Shown here one piece after another: positions 1 through 6,170 of a stretch of DNA of 8,296 nucleotides (positions within the stretch are counted from its first letter, which is position 1; each line of letters starts with the position of its first letter). The stretch is taken from assembly GCA_035527455.1 (NCBI GenBank), contig DATLAN010000345.1, forward strand, positions 1-8,296, written 5' to 3'. Both the position numbers and the translations under genes were made by a program. The notes beneath the pieces are model-generated. The model was not told the origin of the DNA. It worked only from the letters and a program-made list of their open reading frames with translations, and made no database searches. The stretch comes from DATLAN01 sp035527455. GTDB lineage: Bacteria; Planctomycetota; Planctomycetia; Pirellulales; Thermoguttaceae.

Positions 1-279
1 CCCACCAACGCCGACAGAGATCGCAAGTGCTCGACAAGCCGCGAAGCCCCAAGCCGTTTCGAAAAACCGCCCCAAGGCGGTTGCGCTAGCGGTACGCGCG
101 TACGTGAAATTCACCCGTTCCCATATGGCAGCTTTATCTCACTCGAAATCCTCCACGTACCTGGGTCCAAGGTTAACTCCGATATCCTTTAGACGCGGGA
201 AAACGCGGATGGTTTCGAGTTTCTTCATGCAATCAACGTGACAGGTTCGCTTGGTTAAGGGCTAGTATTACTTCATAGG
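1..279. other. Left-edge stretch without a convincing gene
   Basis: I find no gene I can support here. Two plus-strand frames stay open from the left edge, one to a stop at about 190-192 and the other to about 239-241. Neither translation resembles a family I know, and open frames of 60-80 codons are common by chance in GC-rich DNA, though the 3' end of a gene beginning outside the window cannot be excluded. On the minus strand a 29-codon ORF (228 down to 139, beginning MKKLETIRVF) has reasonable composition but no visible ribosome binding site. A hairpin followed by a T-tract on the minus strand lies at 62-82. The segment must also hold the promoter of the gene starting at 280/289, but I could not pick out a clear -35/-10 pair. 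Confidence 0.5.
62..82 (-). terminator. Possible intrinsic terminator (minus strand)
   Basis: Positions 65-82 form a perfect 7-bp stem (AACCGCC / GGCGGTT) with a 4-nt loop. Read on the minus strand, the stem runs into a stretch of five T residues (the A run at 62-66, which overlaps the base of the stem). That is the shape of a rho-independent terminator. It lies 57 nt beyond the stop of the doubtful 29-codon minus-strand ORF, and no confident minus-strand gene precedes it, so the transcript it would end is unknown. On the plus strand there is no T-tract. Confidence 0.35.
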
Positions 280-846
280 TTGCCACAGATGGAACCCAAA
301 CAGAAGCGATACGTGCAGCGCGAGGGCGAAGTCCCGCACGATTATTCGAGGGCGAAAGAGAAGTTCTTAGAGATCTGGAAAGAGCGGACCATCGTGTGGA
401 TACACGCCACGTATTCGCTTTCGCAGCCACACCCCGATAGCGTCCCCGAAAACGAAGAAGAACGGTTATATGACGTCTTAATCCAGGGTCGCGAAGCATT
501 TGGTAGCGCGACGTATGTGACGCCCGCGAAGAGGAGTGTGACGCTGGACTTCGCGAGGCAATGGTGTGAGGGATTCAACGCAATTTCGGGAACGACCGCG
601 GAGCAGTATTGCGAGAAGTGCACCAAAATTGACCGCGATAATGAGCGCGCTGCAGAGAAGACCGTCACACACCAGCGGGAAACGGAGGGGAGACACAAAC
701 AAGCGGCTGAGTATGGGTACTTGTTCCTGAGCGCCTGCATCCTCCTGGGCTTCGCCCTACTGGCAATCCACGGGTGCCTTACCGGGCAAGAAATCGACGA
801 CAGCCCCCGGTTTGACTACTTCCCCCTGCATACTCCTCCCTTCTAG
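280..846 (+). CDS. Hypothetical protein with C-terminal transmembrane segment
   Basis: I do not recognise this 188-residue protein. The N-terminal two thirds is hydrophilic and rich in Glu, Lys and Arg, with a Glu-rich patch at about residues 57-62 and two cysteines spaced CEKC at 111-114. A charged, probably helical stretch (about 115-144) leads into a hydrophobic segment at roughly 146-166 (YLFLSACILLGFALLAIHG), followed by a short polar tail. This suggests a tail-anchored or single-pass protein with most of the chain on the cytoplasmic side; there is no N-terminal signal. The longest frame begins at TTG 280, but ATG 289 (MEPKQKR) has an AGG at 277-279 at usable spacing and may be the true start, giving 185 residues. 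GC content is visibly lower than in the flanking genes, which may reflect recent acquisition. A 132-codon minus-strand ORF overlaps it, but that frame reads like a shadow. The gene converges on putA. Confidence is moderate that it is coding and nil for function. Confidence 0.55.
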   Translation: MPQMEPKQKRYVQREGEVPHDYSRAKEKFLEIWKERTIVWIHATYSLSQPHPDSVPENEEERLYDVLIQGREAFGSATYVTPAKRSVTLDFARQWCEGFNAISGTTAEQYCEKCTKIDRDNERAAEKTVTHQRETEGRHKQAAEYGYLFLSACILLGFALLAIHGCLTGQEIDDSPRFDYFPLHTPPF

Positions 847-1003
847 CACCAAGGGCAAGACCGGCAAGAGAGTACATCAACGTGGTCGTCACGAACGATC
901 TCTGGCCGCCCCGGGGATTGTTGCTCCTGGAAAGCCGAAATTTCGAAAAAGTGTGCAAAAGCGTACTAAGGTGTTGCTGCGAAGAGACTTGCGACGACAG
1001 GTG

Positions 1004-1057
1004 GGATGTAGGACGGACTTCCAGTCCGTCGCGACGGACCGGAGGTCCGTCCTACGG
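1004..1057. repeat. 54-bp dispersed palindromic repeat, copy 1
   Basis: This 54-bp block recurs identically at 7020-7073. Its core, 1008-1055, is a 48-nt palindrome centred at 1031/1032. The outer arms are GTAGGACGGAC (1008-1018) and GTCCGTCCTAC (1045-1055); the innermost 16 nt (1024-1039) are perfectly self-complementary. Across the whole core there is a single A/C mismatch (1023/1040) and one G-T wobble (1019/1044). As RNA it would form a long hairpin on either strand. It lies in the 252-bp spacer between the converging stops of the gene at 280-846 and putA (stop 1099), 42 nt past the putA stop, so it could end or protect both transcripts; there is no T-tract. Similar GGACGGACTTCCAGTCCGT-type palindromes are, from memory, widespread in planctomycete intergenic DNA. 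The rest of the spacer (847-1003, 1058-1098) shows nothing I can name. Confidence 0.9.
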
Positions 1058-1098
1058 GGTTTGTCAAGGCGGGATTCCGTGCCCGGGGCCAACGCCTC

Positions 1099-4000
1099 TC
1101 ACTCCAAGCCCGGGGCGAAACCGTGGCGCATGGTGTTCTCCGTGCAGCAACGGGGCTCGACGAAGTGCAGTAGATAATCGGCCCCGCCCGCCTTGGTGCC
1201 GCCGCCGGAGAGGCCGAAGCCGCCGAACGGCTGACGCCCGACCAACGCGCCGGTGATCCCGCGGTTGAGATACAGATTGCCCACGCGAAACTCCCGGGTC
1301 GCCTTCTGAAGGTGCGACGGCTTGCGGCTGAACACCCCGCCGGTGAGCTTGTACGTTGTGGCGTTGGCCACCTCGAGCGCCTCGTCGAAATCCGCCACGC
1401 GCATCACCGAGAGCACCGGGCCGAAGATCTCCTCTCGGGCGAGGCGATGTTCCTCGCGGATTCCGGAGAAGATGTGCGGGCCGACGTACGGCTTGCCCAC
1501 GCGCTCTTCCAGCCCGGGCGGCACCTCGCAGGCCAACTCCAGCCGCCCTTCGCCCTTGCCGATCTCGATATACTCGCGGATCTTCTCCGCCGCACTCCGG
1601 TCGATCACCGGTCCGAGGTCCGTGGCCGGGTCGATCGGATCGCCGATGACCAGCGAACGGGTGGACTCGATCAGCCGCCTGAGGAACGCCTCGTAAACGG
1701 CGTCGAGCACCACCGCCCGACTGCACGCCGAGCACTTCTGGCCGCCGTAGCCGAAGGCCGATTGTCGCACGCCCAGCACGGCCTCGTCCAGATCGGCCGA
1801 TGCGTCGACGATGATCGCGTTCTTGCCGCCCATTTCGCAGACGACTTTTTTGACGAAGCTCTGGCCCTCGGGCGTGTTTCCCGCCGACCGGAGGATATCG
1901 AGCCCGACCTCTTTCGAGCCGGTGAACGCGATCATGGCCACGCGGCGGTGATGGACCAACGTCGAGCCGACCACGCTGCCGGAGCCGGGCAGGAACTGCA
2001 GGACATCGGCCGGCACGCCCGCCTCCCAAAGGATCTCGCACATCAACCGGGCGATGCCGCGGGTTTGCGTCGACGGCTTGACGATGGCCGTGTTGCCGGT
2101 CGCCAAGGCCGCGGTGGTCATGCCGGCGCAGATCGCCAGCGGAAAGTTCCAGGGGCTGATCACGGCGACCACGCCGCGGGGCTCGTGCCAGAGGTGGTTC
2201 AACTCGCCGACGAACTGCCCCAGCCGCCGCGGGCGGAACAGCCCGACGGCCGTGCGGGCGTAGAATTCGCAGAAGTCGATCGCCTCGCACGTATCAGCGT
2301 CGGCCTCGCGCCAGGTCTTGCCCGCCTCGCGGATCATCACCCCGGAGAGTTCGTCGCGGCGGCGGCGCATCCGTTCGGCGGCCGTCACGAGGGTTTTCGC
2401 CCGTTCGATCGGGTCCGCGTCGCGCCATGCCGGAAACGCGGCGGCCGAACGCGCGACCGCTTGCTCGGTCTGCTCGACGGTGATCCGGCCGTCGATCCTC
2501 GGGACTTCAACCGCCGCGATCTTCTCGGCGAAGCCCGCCCGCTGGTCCGGCTGGGCGAAATCGCGGGTCAGCTCGTTGGCCAGCGGCCGGCCGTCTCCGA
2601 GCCCTTCGACCGCCGGGCTGAGCGCGTGGCGTTCGGGGTTCCGGGCCGCCGGGCTGGCGGGCGTCGTGTCCTCGGCCGACTCCCCGGTCGCGTGCGGCGA
2701 GGCCAGCAACTCCTCCTCCGGCACCGCGTCCGAGAAACCCGCTCGCAGCCAGGACTGGTTCGACGTGTTCTCCAGCAGCCGGCGGACCAGGTAGGCCATG
2801 CCGGGAATCATCTCGCCGACGGGCACGTACTCGCGCGCCCGAAGTCCGCGCTCCATCACGGCCGCCTTCAACTGGTCCGACATGCCGTGGAGCATCTGGA
2901 TCTCGACGGCCGACTGCGGCAGGCCGTGCCTGGCGAGCATCGCCAGCGTGTGCGCGATCGAGCGGATGTTGTGCGAACCCAGCGCAAGCTTCACGCCGCC
3001 CTGGTCCGGCTCGCGGGGCATCTCGGCGACGAACCGCTCGGCCATCCGCTCGAAGCAGGCGTCGGTGTCGTGTTTCCCGGTCCACACGGGCACGGGCCAG
3101 CCCATCTGCTCGGCGTGGATCACTTCGTAGTCCCAATAGGCGCCCTTGATCAGCCGCACGGTCACCTGCCGCCCGGTCCGCTTTGCCCAGGCGATCAGAC
3201 GTTCGGCGTCCTGCCGGCCGCTGCGGAGGTAGGATTGTATCGCGATCCCGGCGGGGAACTCGACCTCTTCGCAACACCGCTCGAACAGGACCAGGGTGAG
3301 ATCCTTCAACGCGGCCTGCTCCATGTCGAAGTTCACCAGCACGTTGTGCGTCTTGGCCGACACCAGGATCGGCCGCAGTGCGTCGGAGAGCCGGTCGATC
3401 GTGCCGTCGAAATCGATCGGGTCGGTCCGCGCGCAGAGCGAACTCATCTTGATCGACACGTTGGTCCGCGGCACCGGGCCCAGGTGATCCGACTCCAAGC
3501 GGGGATTCGGCTGCCAGCGGCGGGTCTCGCGGGGGAGCGTCTCGACCAGGTCGAGGTAACGGGCCTGATACGCCCGGGCTTCCGCGTCGCTGAGGCACGC
3601 CTCGCCCAACAGATCGACGCTGAAGGCCACGCCCTGTTGCCAGAGCTTTTCGAGCACCGGCAGTGCCGAGACGGCGTCGGTGCCGGCGATGAAGTTCCCG
3701 GCCATCGCCCTGATCCGCCCGGCGATCGTCCTGCTCATCAGCCCCTTGGCCAGTCCCCCGGCCTTGAGCCCCAGGGCCATGCCCGACGGCAGCGTCACGC
3801 CCGGCTGGCTGAGGTAATCGACCAGATAGTCGTGGACCATCCGCGGCGTGGCGAGCATCGGGAAGACGTCGACGAAGCGGAAGAGTTGGACCTTGAAGGC
3901 CGGGTCCCGCATGGCCCAGTTCATCAACTGGTCGGACCAGAATTTGGCCGAGAGCAGCCCCGCACGCTTTTTCCGCGCGGCCCGGAGCAACTGCCGGCCG

Positions 4001-4104
4001 ATTTCCCGAGCCAGCTTCTCCGGGTCCGTTGAACCGGCACCCGGCGGCTCCGGCGGTGGTTTCGGGCCGCTGGAAACCGGATTCCCTTTGCCGAAGATGG
4101 GCAT
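1099..4104 (-). CDS. putA: Bifunctional proline dehydrogenase / L-glutamate-γ-semialdehyde dehydrogenase (PutA)
   Basis: Oxidises proline to pyrroline-5-carboxylate with FAD, then the hydrolysed semialdehyde to glutamate with NAD+. The 1001-residue length fits minimalist PutA: no N-terminal ribbon-helix-helix DNA-binding domain and no extra C-terminal domain. The proline dehydrogenase barrel spans about 110-455. By analogy with E. coli PutA, K219 (in SIKMSS), D260, Y426 and R441/R442 (LVRRLLEN) are the active-site set, with KGAYWD at 320-325. A low-complexity linker (about 456-510) leads to the aldehyde dehydrogenase domain (about 535-990): PWNFP 651-655, K676, FTGSKEVG 727-734, general base E757 (CEMGGK), catalytic C791 (GQKCSA), EEIFGP 891-896 and PFGGFGLSG 959-967. 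All key residues are present. ATG 4104 is preceded by GGGAGG six bases upstream, which settles the start. The gene stands alone on its strand. The dehydrogenase half reads more like stand-alone RocA enzymes than like E. coli PutA. Confidence 0.97.
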   Translation of the reverse strand: MPIFGKGNPVSSGPKPPPEPPGAGSTDPEKLAREIGRQLLRAARKKRAGLLSAKFWSDQLMNWAMRDPAFKVQLFRFVDVFPMLATPRMVHDYLVDYLSQPGVTLPSGMALGLKAGGLAKGLMSRTIAGRIRAMAGNFIAGTDAVSALPVLEKLWQQGVAFSVDLLGEACLSDAEARAYQARYLDLVETLPRETRRWQPNPRLESDHLGPVPRTNVSIKMSSLCARTDPIDFDGTIDRLSDALRPILVSAKTHNVLVNFDMEQAALKDLTLVLFERCCEEVEFPAGIAIQSYLRSGRQDAERLIAWAKRTGRQVTVRLIKGAYWDYEVIHAEQMGWPVPVWTGKHDTDACFERMAERFVAEMPREPDQGGVKLALGSHNIRSIAHTLAMLARHGLPQSAVEIQMLHGMSDQLKAAVMERGLRAREYVPVGEMIPGMAYLVRRLLENTSNQSWLRAGFSDAVPEEELLASPHATGESAEDTTPASPAARNPERHALSPAVEGLGDGRPLANELTRDFAQPDQRAGFAEKIAAVEVPRIDGRITVEQTEQAVARSAAAFPAWRDADPIERAKTLVTAAERMRRRRDELSGVMIREAGKTWREADADTCEAIDFCEFYARTAVGLFRPRRLGQFVGELNHLWHEPRGVVAVISPWNFPLAICAGMTTAALATGNTAIVKPSTQTRGIARLMCEILWEAGVPADVLQFLPGSGSVVGSTLVHHRRVAMIAFTGSKEVGLDILRSAGNTPEGQSFVKKVVCEMGGKNAIIVDASADLDEAVLGVRQSAFGYGGQKCSACSRAVVLDAVYEAFLRRLIESTRSLVIGDPIDPATDLGPVIDRSAAEKIREYIEIGKGEGRLELACEVPPGLEERVGKPYVGPHIFSGIREEHRLAREEIFGPVLSVMRVADFDEALEVANATTYKLTGGVFSRKPSHLQKATREFRVGNLYLNRGITGALVGRQPFGGFGLSGGGTKAGGADYLLHFVEPRCCTENTMRHGFAPGLE

Positions 4105-4110
4105 CGTGGT

Positions 4111-4116
4111 CCTCCC
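4111..4116 (-). promoter_or_regulatory. Shine-Dalgarno of putA
   Basis: On the minus strand GGGAGG lies six bases before ATG 4104. It is a near-ideal ribosome binding site and fixes the putA start there. Confidence 0.85.
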
Positions 4117-4144
4117 GACCGAAAGGCAAGATCCAACTCATCCA

Positions 4145-4150
4145 AATATA
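4145..4150 (-). promoter_or_regulatory. Candidate -10 element of putA
   Basis: The minus strand reads TATATT here, about 40 nt before the putA ATG, in the only AT-rich spot of the leader. Seventeen bases upstream the hexamer is CTGGTC (4168-4173), a poor match to TTGACA. The position would give a 5' leader of about 30-35 nt. This is a guess from position and composition; planctomycete promoter consensus is poorly known to me. Confidence 0.3.
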
Positions 4151-4199
4151 CCGCGGCCCGGTGGATCGACCAGAGGGTGGAGCCCCATGAAGAACTCTC

Positions 4200-4275
4200 G
4201 GGTGGCACGCCCTGAGGAACGAAGGGCGTGTTGGACGTGTTTCTCACGCCCTTCGCTGCTCAGGGCGTGCCACCC
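4200..4275. repeat. 76-nt intergenic inverted repeat (GGGTGGCACGCCC type)
   Basis: The outer arms GGGTGGCACGCCCTGAG (4200-4216) and its exact complement at 4259-4275 give 17 paired bases. Two mismatches flank one pair, then CGAAGGGCGTG (4220-4230) pairs with CACGCCCTTCG (4245-4255) for 11 more, leaving a 14-nt loop (4231-4244). The hairpin lies between the putA start and the truncated DUF1080 remnant. The apparent GTG start of the open frame around the remnant (4228) falls inside the hairpin. From memory, hairpins starting GGGTGGCACGCCC are another dispersed family in planctomycetes; no other copy is in this window. Confidence 0.85.
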
Positions 4276-4311
4276 TTGCCGGAATGTCTGCCCATTGTTT
4301 CTCTGCCGGCC

Positions 4312-4512
4312 CATCCCACCAACGAGAAGCCGCAAGGCGAGTGGAACGACTACGAGATCATCGTCCAGGGCGGCGATCTCACGCTGAAGGTCAACGGCCT
4401 GGTGCAGAACGAAGCCACCGAAGTCCTCGAAGTCTCCGGCCCGATCGGCTTGCAGTCGGAAGGGGCGCCGATCGAGTATCGCAATATCCGGTTGGTGCCG
4501 TTGGATCAGTAG
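4312..4512 (+). pseudogene. C-terminal remnant of a DUF1080 (3-keto-disaccharide hydrolase) gene
   Basis: About 65 codons end at TAG 4510-4512. The segment EKPQGEWNDYEI, then LTLKVNGLVQNEA, then GLQSEGAPIEYRNIRLVPL matches the closing strands of the DUF1080 / 3-keto-disaccharide hydrolase domain, a concanavalin-like fold abundant in secreted planctomycete proteins. Recognisable similarity begins near T-N-E at 4318. Intact members are about 200 residues or more with an export signal, so most of the domain and the signal peptide are missing. The frame stays open upstream to GTG 4228, but those codons translate the 76-nt hairpin and filler, without a ribosome binding site. There is no room for the lost part before the putA promoter, so this is a truncation and not a frameshift. 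Expression is unlikely. An alternative is a short lectin-like domain protein, which I consider improbable. Confidence 0.75.
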
Positions 4513-4533
4513 TGGCGCCGAAAACAGAAACAG

Positions 4534-4653
4534 GCGAGCCGCGGGGCTTGTCCCCGCGCTCTTTCACGCGGACGTGAAGTTCCGCGCCGGAGAGCGCAGG
4601 GATGAACCCCGCGGCTCGCGAAAGACAGCGCGGGGACAAGCCCCGCGGCTCGC
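4534..4653. repeat. BIME-like pair of inverted REP-type hairpins
   Basis: A 27-bp arm (4534-4560) is repeated as an exact inverted copy at 4627-4653 around a 66-bp core. Each arm is also a hairpin by itself: GCGGGG and CCCCGC around a 5-nt loop at 4541-4557 and again at 4630-4646. Five further bases (CTTTC 4561-4565 with GAAAG 4620-4624) extend the long pairing after a 2-nt bulge. The core holds a competing 7-bp pairing (GCGCTCT 4556-4562 with AGAGCGC 4591-4597), a small 6-bp hairpin (4567-4586), and a partial third copy of the arm (CCCCGCGGCTCGC, 4607-4619). The element fills the space between the converging stops of the DUF1080 remnant (4512) and the Gfo/Idh/MocA gene (4674). Confidence 0.88.
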
Positions 4654-4673
4654 TATCGTGGTTCACTGTTTGG

Positions 4674-6125
4674 TCAGACTTCGCCCGCCGGCGGCACGAC
4701 GAAGGGCTTGCGGTAGTCGCGGGTGAGCATGGCGTTGGCCTGGTCGTTGCCGAGGAACGTCTCGGTCTTGGGGTCCATCGTCAGCATCGGTCCCAAAGCC
4801 ATCGGCGTCTTGGCAAGGTCCACGCCGTTCTTGGCCAGGTGGGCGACCGTCCGCTCCAACGCCTCGACGGAGTCGTCGTTGCTCTTGACGTTGCCCAGTT
4901 CCTTCTGCAGATCGGCCAACGAGATCGCTTCGCCCAGACGGTACGAGATCGTGCCGGTGTGGGCCAACGCGGCGGAGAGGTGTCCTTCGAGGATATCGGC
5001 CGTGAGATCCTCGTGATTGCGGCTGCGGACCGCCTTGACGAAGTTGCCGAAGTGGTCGCCGCCGCCGTCGAACTTCTCGACCACGTTGCCGGCAAGATCG
5101 AAAGCCGCGCCGGACGTGTAGCTGGTCAGCACCACGTAGCCCTCGCTGCCGTAGAAGATCACGCCGATCTTGGCGCCCCGCAGCGCGTCGGTCTCCAGCC
5201 CGCGGACCTCGAACACCAGCGTCTTCTCGCCGCACTGGTGGATGGCCACCTGGGTGTTGGCCACGTCGCCGGCGTCCTCGTAGCCCAGCCGGCCGCCGTA
5301 GCTGATCACGCGGTCGCTGAGTTGATCCGCTTGCAGTCCCCATCGGGCCAGGTCCATCTGGTGCGGGCCCTGGTTGCCCATGTCGCCGTTGCCCCAGTGA
5401 TACTGCCAGTGCCAATCGTAATGGAACTTCGGCCGCGTGATCGGGCGCTCGGAAGCCGGGCCTTGCCAAAGGTTGTAGTCGACACCCGGCGGCGGATCGA
5501 AGATGCCCGGGGCGCCGATCGACCCGCGGCGCTTGTAGCACAATCCCCGGGCGAGCTTGACCTCGCCGATCTTGCCGGCGTGGACGTACTTGATCGCGTC
5601 GATCGAGCCGCCCATCGAACGGCACTGGGTCCCGGTTTGACAGATTTTCTTGTACTTCCGGGCCGTTTCCACCATCCGCCGGCCTTCGCTGACGTTGTGG
5701 CTGACCGGCTTCTCGACGTAGACGTCCTTGCCCGCCTGCATCGCCCAGATGGAAGCCAGGGAGTGCCAGTGGTTCGGGGTGGCGATCGAGACGATATCGA
5801 GCGACTTGTCGTCGAAGGCCTCGCGCAGGTCCTTGACGTATTTGCACTCGACGCCCTGCTTCTCGGACAATCCCTTGGCGTGGCCGATGCCGAGGTTCTC
5901 GTCGGGATCGACGATGTAGGTGATGACCGTATCGCTGCGGCCGGCGAACTCGCCGATGTGGCTGCGACCCCGGCCGTTGACGCCGACCACGGCCACGCTC
6001 AATCGTTCGTTCGCGCTGGTGCTCTGCGGCTCTGCGGTGAAGGCCCGAGTGGCAGGGGCGGCCGCCATCGCCGCCGCGGCCAACAGTGAGTCCTCCAGAA
6101 AACGACGCCTTGTGAACTTCGACAT
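4674..6125 (-). CDS. Gfo/Idh/MocA family oxidoreductase with Tat signal
   Basis: A 483-residue NAD(P)-dependent sugar or polyol oxidoreductase of the planctomycete type. The N-terminus carries a twin-arginine signal (TRRRFLEDS, residues 5-13, then an Ala-rich hydrophobic run to about 28), so it is probably exported with its cofactor already bound; cleavage may follow AFTA at 28-31. The Rossmann domain runs about 41-165: VAVVGVNGRGRSH at 44-56 is the dinucleotide loop, SIATPNHWH at 113-121, and the family Lys lies in VEKPVSHN (137-144). The C-terminal domain follows, with GNGDMGNQGPHQMDLARWGL at 246-264, which includes the expected acidic/histidine active-site region. The frame is open back to 6269, but AAGGAG eight bases before ATG 6125 and the Tat motif right after it fix this start. 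The substrate cannot be told; many relatives oxidise glycosides at C3. Its 3' end faces the DUF1080 remnant. Confidence 0.93.
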   Translation of the reverse strand: MSKFTRRRFLEDSLLAAAAMAAAPATRAFTAEPQSTSANERLSVAVVGVNGRGRSHIGEFAGRSDTVITYIVDPDENLGIGHAKGLSEKQGVECKYVKDLREAFDDKSLDIVSIATPNHWHSLASIWAMQAGKDVYVEKPVSHNVSEGRRMVETARKYKKICQTGTQCRSMGGSIDAIKYVHAGKIGEVKLARGLCYKRRGSIGAPGIFDPPPGVDYNLWQGPASERPITRPKFHYDWHWQYHWGNGDMGNQGPHQMDLARWGLQADQLSDRVISYGGRLGYEDAGDVANTQVAIHQCGEKTLVFEVRGLETDALRGAKIGVIFYGSEGYVVLTSYTSGAAFDLAGNVVEKFDGGGDHFGNFVKAVRSRNHEDLTADILEGHLSAALAHTGTISYRLGEAISLADLQKELGNVKSNDDSVEALERTVAHLAKNGVDLAKTPMALGPMLTMDPKTETFLGNDQANAMLTRDYRKPFVVPPAGEV

Positions 6126-6133
6126 GAATGGAA

Positions 6134-6139
6134 CTCCTT
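6134..6139 (-). promoter_or_regulatory. Shine-Dalgarno that sets the Gfo gene start
   Basis: The minus strand reads AAGGAG eight bases before ATG 6125. This chooses the 483-residue product with the Tat signal at its very N-terminus over the 531-residue frame starting at 6269, whose extra 48 residues are low-complexity and translate the G-rich leader. Confidence 0.85.
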
Positions 6140-6149
6140 GTGGATGTCC

Positions 6150-6170
6150 GGGTAGGGGTGGGTAGGTGGG
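6150..6170 (+). other. G-quadruplex-capable tract
   Basis: Four runs of three or more G (6150-6152, 6155-6158, 6160-6162, 6168-6170) are separated by loops of 2, 1 and 5 nt, satisfying the usual G3+N1-7 pattern. The tract is on the template strand of the Gfo gene, starting 25 nt upstream of its ATG, so the mRNA leader is C-rich. Whether it folds in the cell is unknown. Confidence 0.5.

Noticed and set aside
2..241. Plus-strand frame open from the left edge to a stop at about 239-241
   Set aside because: No start within the window except ATG 124, composition rich in Ser, Arg, Lys and Ala, no family resemblance. It could be the end of a gene starting outside, but nothing supports this.
342..740. 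132-codon minus-strand frame opposite the hypothetical gene at 280-846
   Set aside because: Rich in Ser, Cys and Val without a coherent pattern, no ribosome binding site, and the plus frame has a clear hydrophilic body plus membrane helix. Some doubt remains because neither product is recognisable.
812..1256. Plus-strand frames running through the first palindrome (812-1177 and 882-1256)
   Set aside because: Their translations are the read-through of the repeat and of the reverse of the putA 3' end; such repeat-derived peptides are typical spurious calls.
1064..2290. 408-codon minus-strand frame inside the putA region (and a 544-codon one at 2507-4141)
   Set aside because: Both are out-of-frame readings of putA, very rich in Arg, Gly, Pro and Ala. 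Since putA itself is uninterrupted, they do not indicate a frameshift.
1312..4032. A 906-codon plus-strand open frame antisense to putA
   Set aside because: It lies wholly within putA on the other strand. The product is rich in Arg, His, Gly and Asp with no recognisable domain, as expected when a high-GC coding frame with G/C third positions is read backwards. putA has all catalytic motifs and a strong ribosome binding site.
4200..4653. Insertion sequence with terminal inverted repeats around the DUF1080 remnant
   Set aside because: The palindromes at 4200-4275 and 4534-4653 are different sequences, each self-complementary, and the DNA between them encodes part of a DUF1080 domain with no transposase and no target-site duplication that I can see.
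4602..6089. 495-codon plus-strand frame antisense to the Gfo/Idh/MocA gene
   Set aside because: Starts inside the palindromic repeat and otherwise mirrors the Gfo coding frame; no family motif in its translation.
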